Of a DNA stretch of 64,000 nucleotides, positions 52,832 to 60,705 are shown piece after piece; the stretch's first letter is position 1, and each line of letters begins with the position of its first letter. Origin of the DNA: Desmospora profundinema (GTDB lineage Bacteria > Bacillota > Bacilli > Thermoactinomycetales > DSM-45169); assembly GCF_031454155.1 (NCBI RefSeq), contig NZ_JAVDQG010000006.1:62001-126000 (forward strand). The letters are read 5' to 3'. The position numbers and the translations under genes are program-made. Under the pieces are notes generated by a model, which made no database searches, was not told where the DNA came from, and was given only the letters and a program-made list of their open reading frames with translations.

Positions 52832-53032
52832 ATGGAGAAGAAAACAGCTGAGGGCAAAGGAATTATCGCCTTTGTAACAACCGATAAAAACCGGTACTTG
52901 GGTGGGGATCCGTTAGCTTTGTTAGCGAAGGACGATGAAGAATTAACAGCACTGACCAATGCGATGGCCCGAGCTTTTATGGCTGATGTCCTAAAGCTTC
53001 AAACAGGTGATTGTGTGGTTATCAAAAAGTAA
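52832..53032 (+). CDS. Capping complex subunit for YIEGIA
   Basis: A 66-residue soluble protein starting one codon after the YIEGIA gene stop, with GGGAGGAC upstream. Seen: IIAFVTTDKNRYLGGDPLALLAKDDEEL. It matches the small partner gene always found beside YIEGIA in spore formers. Its biochemical role is not established. Confidence 0.78.
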   Translation: MEKKTAEGKGIIAFVTTDKNRYLGGDPLALLAKDDEELTALTNAMARAFMADVLKLQTGDCVVIKK

Positions 53033-53056
53033 CTTATCATAAGAACGAAGGAAAGA

Positions 53057-53145
53057 GCGGGAGCCTTTTTGAAGGGCTTCCGCTTTCTCATCAGATAGGA
53101 CGATTCGGCTCGAATGGCTGTTCAGATGGAGACAGCCATTTTTTT
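53057..53145 (+). terminator. Two tandem terminators
   Basis: The first is GCGGGAGCC...GGCTTCCGC then TTTCT (53057-53088); the second is ATGGCTGT...ACAGCCAT then TTTTTTT (53114-53145). They close the pucAB-YIEGIA transcript. Confidence 0.8.
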
Positions 53146-53313
53146 ATGCAGTTTGTGACAAAAACGGTGTTTTTGTGAAGGGAGAGTTTGGAGGGCCGTT
53201 GAATTGATTTGTACACGTTTGTTGCAGGTGAAATGGTTACGATGAAACCCGTCATGTCCAGCCAAAAGGAGCATACAGTTTTCTGTGGGAGAACATCTGA
53301 AGGGGGAAAACGG

Positions 53314-54360
53314 ATGCCGGTGCACAATGTGTTGGATTTTGGCGCGGTGGGGGACGGGACTGCGGACGATTCCGGGGCGATCCAACAGGCGCTGGATGCG
53401 GCCCGGGACGACGGGGGCGGAGAAGTGGCGGTGCCAGGTGGGACGTATATCATTCGGAAAGCGCTGGTGATCTATAGCCACACCCACTTGCGCTTGGCGG
53501 AGGATGCTACCATTGTGCGGGATGCTCCCATCAATGTGATGCTGGTTAACAGCAGCGACGGCAGCGGAGGGTATGAAGCGGCCCGCGACATCCGGGTGAG
53601 TGGCGGAACCTGGGATGGACGCATGGATGCCAACGATGTTCGCTTTACGGTGATTGCGGCGGGACATGCGACAGGAGTCCGGGTGGAGGGAGTCCGCATC
53701 CTGAATGTGCGGGACTGGCACGCTGTCGAACTAAATGCAGTGAAGGACGGACGTGTGACTGATTGCTATTTCAGCGGATTTACCCTGACGCGCCGCTGGA
53801 GTGAGGCGATTCAGCTTGACCTGATGATCAATTCCAGCGCCTTTCCCTGGTTTGGTCCCTATGATCACACGCCCTGTACCGACATTGAGATCCGGGGATG
53901 TACCTTTACCGGTGGATGGGACCGCGGGATCGGCACGCATTCGGAGACGGAGGGTGTCTATCATACGCATATCCGAATCACCGGCAACCATTTTGAGGAA
54001 CTGGTAGCCGAAGGAATCGAGGGGTTGCGTTACCGTTATCTCCACATTGGGGGCAACACCTTTCATCGCGTTCAGGCGGGGATCCAACTGACCCGATGCA
54101 GCTTCGCCGCCATCACGGGCAACACGTTTTACCAGCCTGCGGCGGACGGGATCACCTTACGTGAGGATTCCGAAAACAGCACCATCGGCAACAATGTGAT
54201 TCAAGGAGCGGGGGGTTCCGGTGTGGTTCTCCAAAACGGGGCGAATCGGAATATCGTGACTGGAAACGTCATTACGGGCTGCAAAGGAGGAGGTATACGC
54301 CGGGTCCAGTCCAAGGGAAACATCACCATCCCCAACCAGCAGCATAACAACGGCGCATAA
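53314..54360 (+). CDS. Right-handed parallel beta-helix protein (pectate-lyase-3 / GH28-55-like)
   Basis: A 348-residue protein. The start VLDFGAVGDGTADDSGAIQQAL is the classic pectate-lyase-3 entry strand, and the rest consists of beta-helix coils with repeated ITGNxF and IGNNVIQG turns. No signal peptide is present with the ATG at 53314, which has AAGGGGGAAAA upstream. The family includes polysaccharide lyases, hydrolases and coat-type proteins, so the substrate is unknown. A cytoplasmic or spore-related location is possible since it lacks a leader. Confidence 0.78.
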   Translation: MPVHNVLDFGAVGDGTADDSGAIQQALDAARDDGGGEVAVPGGTYIIRKALVIYSHTHLRLAEDATIVRDAPINVMLVNSSDGSGGYEAARDIRVSGGTWDGRMDANDVRFTVIAAGHATGVRVEGVRILNVRDWHAVELNAVKDGRVTDCYFSGFTLTRRWSEAIQLDLMINSSAFPWFGPYDHTPCTDIEIRGCTFTGGWDRGIGTHSETEGVYHTHIRITGNHFEELVAEGIEGLRYRYLHIGGNTFHRVQAGIQLTRCSFAAITGNTFYQPAADGITLREDSENSTIGNNVIQGAGGSGVVLQNGANRNIVTGNVITGCKGGGIRRVQSKGNITIPNQQHNNGA

Positions 54361-54378
54361 TTTCCCTGTATTTTTTCC

Positions 54379-54408
54379 TTGAAAAACGATACGTACATGA
54401 AGTATAAT
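54379..54408 (+). promoter_or_regulatory. Promoter of tRNA-Pro
   Basis: TTGAAA (54379-54384), an 18-bp spacer and TATAAT (54403-54408), 84 bp before the tRNA. Confidence 0.7.
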
Positions 54409-54491
54409 AGTCGTTGCGGTGTTTGACTCAGCTGAAGTGCTCGATCGAAGTTCAGTATTTTGGTTCGCATGATTCACCGCACTAATATAAA

Positions 54492-54568
54492 CGGGGCGTG
54501 GCTCAGCTTGGTAGAGCACCTGCTTTGGGAGCAGGGGGTCGCAGGTTCAAATCCTGTCGCCCCGACCA
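54492..54568 (+). tRNA. tRNA-Pro (anticodon UGG)
   Basis: A 77-nt tRNA with encoded CCA. Acceptor arms CGGGGCG and CGCCCCG, anticodon stem CCTGC/GCAGG around TTTGGGA (anticodon TGG in DNA, codons CCN), T loop GGTTCAAATCC. Confidence 0.97.
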
Positions 54569-54578
54569 CAGGATAAAA

Positions 54579-54600
54579 ACGGGCATTGGGCCCGTTTTTT
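54579..54600 (+). terminator. Terminator of tRNA-Pro
   Basis: ACGGGC and GCCCGT around a short loop, followed by TTTTTT. Confidence 0.85.
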
Positions 54601-54732
54601 GTTTTGCGTTTTTGTTTGCGGACAAGGAGTTTATTGGATGGACCTTGGAACCCTGGAATGGAAACCGTTGCTTTTCCTCTCATCGGTGAAAGGGGAGGAG
54701 ACGGTAATCGCTCCCCGGCCTGCTGTTGTCAA

Positions 54733-55095
54733 TCATAACGGCTTGTGAAAAATTTCCCTCTGCATATTGGTATGCAACACCCACTCTCCCGCTCCGATGA
54801 ACACACTGGGAGCCAATAAGAGACTGGTGTTGATCCAGGTGAACTCCATACCGAAAAGTAAGATGCCGACAAAGCTGATCAGGGCGAAAGCAAGACCGGT
54901 ATCCAGCAGGGTGGCGACGGTGTTGTTGACATGGGGGAGAATCCAGAGATCGCCGATGACATAGCTGGATCCGGCCCACAGGAGACTGACCCACAGGATG
55001 TCGACCAAGCTCCAATTGGCCAGCCAACCGAGAAAGATCCACATGCTGACAAAGGCGACGATCAATTTAAAGGCGAGGGCGTACAGGTGCTTCAC
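54733..55095 (-). CDS. yndM: YndM-like membrane protein (DUF2512)
   Basis: A 120-residue protein with four TM segments (ALAFKLIVAFVSMWIFL, LVDILWVSLLWAGSSYVIG, TGLAFALISFVGILLFG and TSLLLAPSVFIGAGEWVLH), the DUF2512 pattern. Members are found in Bacillus and relatives, with no assigned function. GTG at 55095 is chosen because AAGGAGG sits upstream; the longer frame has no homology. Confidence 0.8.
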   Translation of the reverse strand: MKHLYALAFKLIVAFVSMWIFLGWLANWSLVDILWVSLLWAGSSYVIGDLWILPHVNNTVATLLDTGLAFALISFVGILLFGMEFTWINTSLLLAPSVFIGAGEWVLHTNMQREIFHKPL

Positions 55096-55185
55096 AGGGG
55101 ACCGCCTCCTTGTATGAGATCGGTCATAAGGTATCCGATGCGGGACGGGAATATACCCGACGAGCACCCGACCATAGGCTAATCA

Positions 55186-55222
55186 AAAAAACGGTTCCTC
55201 CCATGCGGGAAGAACCGTTTTT
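55186..55222 (-). terminator. Terminator of the Cof phosphatase gene
   Basis: AAAAACGGTTC and GAACCGTTTTT arms with inner TCCC/GGGA pairing; T-runs on both strands. Confidence 0.85.
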
Positions 55223-55226
55223 GTCG

Positions 55227-56066
55227 TTATCCTCCCTGAACGGCTGTCCGGGGGTGGATAACATATTGATTCAGAAAGTGGGAAACACCCGCTTCTTCGT
55301 TGCTGGGAACCACATGATGAGCCGCTTGAATCAGTTCCGGATGGGCGTTGGCGACGGCAGCGGAGAGCCCGGCTTTACGCACCATCGAAAGATCGTTCAA
55401 ATGGTCGCCGATTGCCGCACATTGGTCGATGGTGAGACGATAGCGTTTGGCTATCTGCTCCATGGCATTCCCTTTGGAAGTACCTCCAGGAAGGATTTCA
55501 AAGAAATTTTCCGAGGATTGCACTGTCTCCAACGGGTAGTTCAAGCTGTCGGACCAGCGGTGAAGCTTGGGCATGGTGTGGGGCGCGGCCACCGCCACCA
55601 CTTTGATAACCGGTACATCAGGCAGGTCGTCATAAGTCGGAATCAGTTCCAGCGGGAATTGATCGTCGTGTTCCTTTAATGCTTCCTGCAACGGGGGGCT
55701 GATCCGGGTGGCATAGATGCGGTCGAGGGAGTAGATAAATATCTCCACTTCTTGCCCCCAGGTTTCCAATTGGGTCAACAGGCGAAACAACAAGCCCCGT
55801 TCCACCGAGGAGACGGCTTTCAGTTCCTTGGTGGCCGGATCAAACAGGACAGCGCCGTTGCACAGGATGACGGGCAGATCCACCTTCAATTCCTGAATGA
55901 ATCGTTTGGCTTCCAGATAGCTGCGACCGGTTGCCAGTGTAAAATAACCACCTTGTTCGCGAAAGGCGGAGATACTTTGTTGGTTGGCGACGGGAATGTT
56001 TTTAGTCTGTGTGACCAGTGTTCCGTCGATATCGGAAACGAACATCGTGTAGTTCAACATCGACAA
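55227..56066 (-). CDS. Cof-type HAD phosphatase
   Basis: A 279-residue HAD hydrolase of type IIB. Seen: motif I FVSDIDGTLV with the nucleophile Asp, motif II TLATGRS, motif III Lys in GTSKGNAMEQIA and motif IV AAIGDHLNDLSMV. The cap between residues 85 and 190 is the Cof-type C2B fold. It dephosphorylates sugar phosphates or flavin-type compounds; substrate unknown. The TTG at 56066 is 9 nt after AAAGGAG; an ATG two codons later is the alternative. Confidence 0.9.
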   Translation of the reverse strand: MSMLNYTMFVSDIDGTLVTQTKNIPVANQQSISAFREQGGYFTLATGRSYLEAKRFIQELKVDLPVILCNGAVLFDPATKELKAVSSVERGLLFRLLTQLETWGQEVEIFIYSLDRIYATRISPPLQEALKEHDDQFPLELIPTYDDLPDVPVIKVVAVAAPHTMPKLHRWSDSLNYPLETVQSSENFFEILPGGTSKGNAMEQIAKRYRLTIDQCAAIGDHLNDLSMVRKAGLSAAVANAHPELIQAAHHVVPSNEEAGVSHFLNQYVIHPRTAVQGG

Positions 56067-56186
56067 ATGGAGCCACTCCTTTGTCTAAGATACCCCCATT
56101 CAATATAACAAGGGGGTGTGAACCGCTGTTAAAGGGGCGTTTAAGTTTTTGTGACTCTCTATAGAAACACCCGACCTCTTATTATA

Positions 56187-56475
56187 CTACAGTTGGCCGT
56201 AAAAGAGAAGAAGCCAAGCCCTGGAAGCGTAAACGGGGGTGTGAGATAATGTTTGTACCCTATGAAAAAGCGGTTCAAACCGTTTCCCCCTAACGAATGC
56301 CCTTTCTACCCATATCGATGTGTTTACGTGGAGAAAGTTTGGTTTTCCAGCGGAGTCGACTCTGACATACATAGTGAGACCTGGGAATGGAAAGCGACAA
56401 GGTGAGACTTGTGCATGGGGTGAAGACGGAAAGTCAAGCCGACCGATTTGTCCGTGTGAAGGCCCAAAAAAAGAT
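56187..56475 (+). repeat. Degenerate MITE-like block
   Basis: It begins with TACTACAGTTG followed by GTAAAAGAG, like the type-1 terminal repeat. Near its end GAAGACGGAAAGTCAAGCCG and CGACCGATTTGTCCGTGTG parallel the block at 46165-46205, and GGTGAGACTTGTGCATGGG parallels the shared core. No coding capacity. A further short relic (GAGACTCGCCCTACAG) lies at 57155-57170. Confidence 0.5.
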
Positions 56476-56551
56476 CGGAACTACCTGAAGGGGCACTCGA
56501 TCCGCCTGACAGGTGGATTCAAAAGAACGAACCGGGTTGGAGGGAGAGAGG

Positions 56552-57121
56552 ATGGGACTGGAGACAGTTCATCGTAAATATGAGAATTGTACGCGCTGTC
56601 CATTACATCAAAGGCGCACCCATATCGTCATGGGAGAAGGAAATCCGCGATCTCCGCTGATGTTTGTGGGAGAGGGTCCGGGTGCGGATGAGGATCGGCA
56701 GGGCCGTCCCTTTGTGGGAAAAGCCGGTCAGTTGTTGAACAGAATACTGGAAGCGGCGGAAATCCCGCGGCAGGATGTCTTTATTACCAATATCGTCAAA
56801 TGCCGCCCGCCGGGAAACCGTACTCCTACAGAGGAGGAGATGGGAACCTGCATCACCATTTTGCGGGAGCAGTTTGTCATGATCCGCCCCCGTCTCATCG
56901 TCACACTGGGATCCGCCCCAACCCGTGCTCTGATTGATCCCGAAGCCCGTATCACCCGGGTGCGGGGGCAGTGGTTTGAGCGCAAAGGCGTCCGGATGAT
57001 GCCCACTTTTCATCCGGCCTACCTGTTGCGTAATCCCGCCGGCAAGCGGGATGCCTGGGCCGATTTTCAGGCGATCCGGGATGCGTACCGCGAGGTGTTG
57101 TCCGAAACCGGCGGACCATGA
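56552..57121 (+). CDS. Type-4 (4Fe-4S) uracil-DNA glycosylase
   Basis: A 189-residue DNA repair enzyme. Seen: the first two cluster cysteines in ENCTRCPLH, motif A MFVGEGPGADEDRQGRPFVG, VKCRPPGNRTP with a further cysteine, and motif B FHPAYLLRNP. It removes uracil from DNA. The ATG at 56552 follows GGAGGGAGAG. Family 4 enzymes are common in thermophiles and many Bacillota. Confidence 0.92.
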   Translation: MGLETVHRKYENCTRCPLHQRRTHIVMGEGNPRSPLMFVGEGPGADEDRQGRPFVGKAGQLLNRILEAAEIPRQDVFITNIVKCRPPGNRTPTEEEMGTCITILREQFVMIRPRLIVTLGSAPTRALIDPEARITRVRGQWFERKGVRMMPTFHPAYLLRNPAGKRDAWADFQAIRDAYREVLSETGGP

Positions 57122-57251
57122 TTCTTTCCTCAAAGAAAAGGGAATATAGGCCCTGAGACTCGCCCTACAGAGGAAAATGGTGCGCGAGCAGAGAAACAAC
57201 AATAATCATATTCCGAATCAAAGCGAAACATTCCAAGGAGGAGAAGGATGA

Positions 57252-57695
57252 ATGAATAGGATGGTATCACTTTCCCGATGGGTTTTGGGCCTGATCTTCC
57301 TGTCAGCCGCTTTAAACGGGTGGGCGGTCATTCTCGGTTTTGGTGCGTTTTTACCCACCAGCCCGGCGGCAGAAGCATTCCTGGGTGACGGCTATTTGCT
57401 GATTATGGTCAAGGCCACCGAATTGATCTGTGCCATCCTTTTGCTGACGAACACCTTGATCCCGTTGACGATCGCCGTCCTATCTCCGCTTGTCGTGAAC
57501 ATCTTCTTCTTTCACATCTTTGTAGATGCGGAGCTGCTTCCGCTCGTCATCCTTCTCTCATTGCTGTGGGGTTTTCTGTTCTGGTCTTACCGTGATTCCT
57601 TCCAACCGCTGTTTAAAGCCAAATCCAAACCGAAGGAATGGAAGAAAACATCGAAACAAAATCCCTCTGATTCCTTTCGATCAACAGGAGAATGA
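57252..57695 (+). CDS. DoxX-like four-TM membrane protein
   Basis: A 147-residue protein with four TM segments (WVLGLIFLSAALNGWAVIL, ATELICAILLLTN, LIPLTIAVLSPLVVNIFFF and LLPLVILLSLLWGFLFW) and a basic C-terminal tail. The pattern matches DoxX/SURF4-like proteins. Function unknown. GGAGGAGAAGG precedes the ATG. It pairs loosely with the next membrane protein gene, 64 bp downstream. Confidence 0.7.
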   Translation: MNRMVSLSRWVLGLIFLSAALNGWAVILGFGAFLPTSPAAEAFLGDGYLLIMVKATELICAILLLTNTLIPLTIAVLSPLVVNIFFFHIFVDAELLPLVILLSLLWGFLFWSYRDSFQPLFKAKSKPKEWKKTSKQNPSDSFRSTGE

Positions 57696-57759
57696 TAACG
57701 GAAGGAGATTTTTCAGATAGTCGAAAAACGTGGGTTCGCCTGGTTTGGAGGAGATTTCT

Positions 57760-58161
57760 TTGGCCTGGCGTCCTAGCATCTCTCTAATCATTAGAAAGCT
57801 TTTTGTATTAGCCGTTTTTTTGTTTACCATCGAGACTATTTATATCCCGCATTTTAACAGCATCGAATATGTTTTTATCATTTATATCGGCATGTTGGTT
57901 ACTTCGATCCTTGCCGAACGATTGGTAAAAAAACACGAAAACTGGTGGAAATGGATTCGGATTGGTTTCCTTTATCTGTTGGGAGCGGTGCTGACCCTTG
58001 CTGTTTTTCTATTTGCAAACTTCGGGGATGATCCAAGTATGCTCGCTTTTGCTTTTCCGTATTATCTCCCCGTTATAGTAACCGTGTTTTTCATCTTCTG
58101 GACCATCGATTGGATAGGGCAGTATGTGTTATTGAAATATGGGGTAAAGCGTAGCGAATGA
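57760..58161 (+). CDS. Hypothetical four-TM membrane protein
   Basis: A 133-residue very hydrophobic protein with four TM segments (LFVLAVFLFTIETIYI, YVFIIYIGMLVTSILAE, IGFLYLLGAVLTLAVFLFA and YYLPVIVTVFFIFWTIDWI). No family recognised. TTG at 57760 is chosen since GGAGGAG lies 6 nt upstream. The 250 bp between it and the next gene hold nothing clear. Confidence 0.6.
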   Translation: MAWRPSISLIIRKLFVLAVFLFTIETIYIPHFNSIEYVFIIYIGMLVTSILAERLVKKHENWWKWIRIGFLYLLGAVLTLAVFLFANFGDDPSMLAFAFPYYLPVIVTVFFIFWTIDWIGQYVLLKYGVKRSE

Positions 58162-58411
58162 GGTCTGCTACTCTGTTGAAAATAGGGGATAATTCCCCTG
58201 TTTTTTCTTTCTGGAGCGCTCGGCGAAATGGGAAACACGGAGGAAACAAAGGGAAAGATCCACTCCTCCCCTGCAAGAGTCCCCTTTCATGTGCGATAAT
58301 GGGGACGGATCATGGCTGTTGTTCTATGTCGCGCCCTCGTTTGTACATACTGGAAAAGCGGGTAACTCCCGAAAAGAAAGAAGAAATTGGACCGGTGAAG
58401 GAGGATGGACG

Positions 58412-60115
58412 TTGCAGCGATTGAAACAAACCTTATCCCGGATCGATGGAAAAGGATATAAAGCTTATAAAGATATCCAGGGGGAATACGCCTTTCCCGG
58501 ATTTCGCCTGACGATCGATTATGTCCAGGGGGATCCCTTTGCCGCTCCCTCCCGATTGCGGGTGCGGATGCCGATGGAGCGGGCGGGGTATCCCGCGGAG
58601 TGGTACCGGGAGAAGCACCGCCGCATCGCCTTGGAGGATTGGATCGCCCGCTGCTGGGCCCGCCAGACGAAGCGGCATTCTTTTGAAGTGAAAGGAACAG
58701 GCAAGAGCGGACTGATCGAAGTGGACCGTCCGGGACAGGAGATCCTGGAGCGGACGGCGGTGGTGGTGAACGAAGCCTTTGTGGAGGTGCGCGTCACCGT
58801 GGGATTGCCCGCTCAGGGACGCCGTGTCTTGGGGCGCAAAGCGGAGGAGATGCTGTGCCGGCAGTTGCCGCAGCTGGCACAAGAAGCCCTTCCCCGTCAA
58901 ACATTGGACCCGCAAGCGGTGGAGGAACGGATGAAGCTGGTGGACAACCAATGGGCCATCCGTCGCTTCCTGAAAGAGAAGGGATGGATCGCCTTTATCG
59001 CCAACGGCGCCATTCTGCCGAGGGAGAGCGGGATTAGTGACAAGCCGTTGTCCCGGGGGAATGTGATTCCGTTTCAATCACCTGCTTCCCTGGAAGTGGA
59101 GGTGAACGTTCCCCATGGTGACCCCATCCGGGGGATGGTGATCCGAAACGGCATCACTCTGATCGTCGGTGGGGGCTATCATGGTAAGAGCACGCTCTTG
59201 AAAGCGTTGGAACGGGGGGTTTACGACCATGTGGCCGGGGACGGCCGCGAGTATGTCATCACCGACCCCGATGTCATCAAAGTGCGGTCCGAAGACGGGC
59301 GCCGGGTGGAAAAGGTGAATATCTCCCCTTTTATCAACAACCTCCCCTTCGGCAGAGATACCCGGCGCTTTTCCACCGACGATGCCAGCGGCAGCACGTC
59401 TCAGGCCACCAACATCATGGAGGCGCTGGAGATGGGAACCACCTGTCTCTTAATCGATGAGGATACCAGTGCCACCAACTTCATGATCCGGGACGGACGT
59501 ATGCAAAAACTGGTGGCCAAAGGGAAGGAGCCGATTACGCCCTTTATCGATAAGGTGCGTCAATTGGCGGAGGAAAAAGGAACCTCCAGCGTACTCGTCC
59601 TGGGCGGCTCCGGGGATTATTTCGATGTGGCGGATACGGTGATCATGATGGATGAGTACCGGCCGGTGGATGTGACCGCTGAAGCAAAGAATATCGCCCA
59701 AGCCCAGGTGAATGAGCGCACTCGTGAAGGGGGAAGCGGGTTTGGAACGGTCACTCCGCGTCAGGTCTTGGCCCAAGGGTTTGACCCGCAGAAGGGACGG
59801 AAGGAAAAGGTGGATGCGAAGGGGCTGCATCATATCCTATTCGGCACGACCGCCGTCGATCTGACCGGGCTGGAACAGTTGGTGGATACCAGCCAGACAC
59901 GCGCCGTCGCAGAGATGATGCGGTGGATCGGCAAACGGGCGGATGGGAAGAAGGACTTGAAAGCCCTGATCGACGAACTGTATCAGGAGGTCGACGAGAA
60001 AGGGCTGGATGTCATCTCTCCGTTTCGTGGGCAGCATCCCGGCGATTTGGCCCTGCCGCGGAAACTGGAACTGGCCGGGGCGGTCAATCGCCTGCGGACG
60101 TTGCGTGTCCGATAA
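58412..60115 (+). CDS. P-loop protein of the predicted ABC-ATPase domain family
   Basis: A 567-residue soluble protein. An N-terminal domain (about 1-230) precedes an ATPase core with Walker A IVGGGYHGKSTLLKALERGV, Walker B CLLIDEDTSATNFM and VLVLGGSGDYFDVADTV in the switch region. This is the predicted ATPase of the ABC class (PF09818 type), which has no TM domain and no known partner. TTG at 58412 follows AGGAGG by 7 nt; the upstream frame is unrelated. It is 12 bp before rnhA and probably co-transcribed. Confidence 0.85.
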   Translation: MQRLKQTLSRIDGKGYKAYKDIQGEYAFPGFRLTIDYVQGDPFAAPSRLRVRMPMERAGYPAEWYREKHRRIALEDWIARCWARQTKRHSFEVKGTGKSGLIEVDRPGQEILERTAVVVNEAFVEVRVTVGLPAQGRRVLGRKAEEMLCRQLPQLAQEALPRQTLDPQAVEERMKLVDNQWAIRRFLKEKGWIAFIANGAILPRESGISDKPLSRGNVIPFQSPASLEVEVNVPHGDPIRGMVIRNGITLIVGGGYHGKSTLLKALERGVYDHVAGDGREYVITDPDVIKVRSEDGRRVEKVNISPFINNLPFGRDTRRFSTDDASGSTSQATNIMEALEMGTTCLLIDEDTSATNFMIRDGRMQKLVAKGKEPITPFIDKVRQLAEEKGTSSVLVLGGSGDYFDVADTVIMMDEYRPVDVTAEAKNIAQAQVNERTREGGSGFGTVTPRQVLAQGFDPQKGRKEKVDAKGLHHILFGTTAVDLTGLEQLVDTSQTRAVAEMMRWIGKRADGKKDLKALIDELYQEVDEKGLDVISPFRGQHPGDLALPRKLELAGAVNRLRTLRVR

Positions 60116-60127
60116 GGAGGAACGCAT

Positions 60128-60562
60128 GTGAAAGAAGTGATCATTTATACGGATGGGGCTTGCTCCGGCAACCCGGGGCCGGGAGGATGGGGGGCCGTAC
60201 TGTTGTATGGAGACCACCGGAAAGAACTGACCGGCGGGGAACCCCATACCACCAATAATAGGATGGAATTGACCGCCGCGATAGAGTCGATGCGACGCTT
60301 GAAGGAACCTTGCCGGGTGAAGCTCCATACGGACAGTGCTTATATGGTCAATTGCTTTAAACAGCGCTGGTATGTGAACTGGGAGAAAAACGGATGGATG
60401 AACAGCCGCAAGGAACCGGTGGAAAACCGGGATCTGTGGCAAGATCTGTTGGAACAGGTGCGCCGCCATCAAGTGGAATTCGTCAAAGTGAAAGGGCATA
60501 GCGATGTGGAATTAAACAATCGCTGTGATGAACTGGCTCGTGGTGCCATTCCTAAAAACTGA
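60128..60562 (+). CDS. rnhA: Ribonuclease HI
   Basis: A 144-residue RNase H that cuts RNA in RNA-DNA hybrids. Seen: YTDGACSGNPGPGGWG with the first Asp, NNRMELTAAIE with the Glu, LHTDSAYM with the second Asp, KGHSDVELNNRCDELA with the His and last Asp. All four carboxylates are present. GTG start with GGAGGAA upstream. Confidence 0.95.
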   Translation: MKEVIIYTDGACSGNPGPGGWGAVLLYGDHRKELTGGEPHTTNNRMELTAAIESMRRLKEPCRVKLHTDSAYMVNCFKQRWYVNWEKNGWMNSRKEPVENRDLWQDLLEQVRRHQVEFVKVKGHSDVELNNRCDELARGAIPKN

Positions 60563-60705
60563 TTTTCAAAACATGAAAATTGGGATCATGCTACAGGATT
60601 TCACCCGATACAATAATGATAGCCTCCTTCCGGTCTTTGGGTAAAACCACTGAGATCATGGTATAATCGAAAGTGGATTATAGAGACGGAAAGGAGGTGG
60701 CGGTG

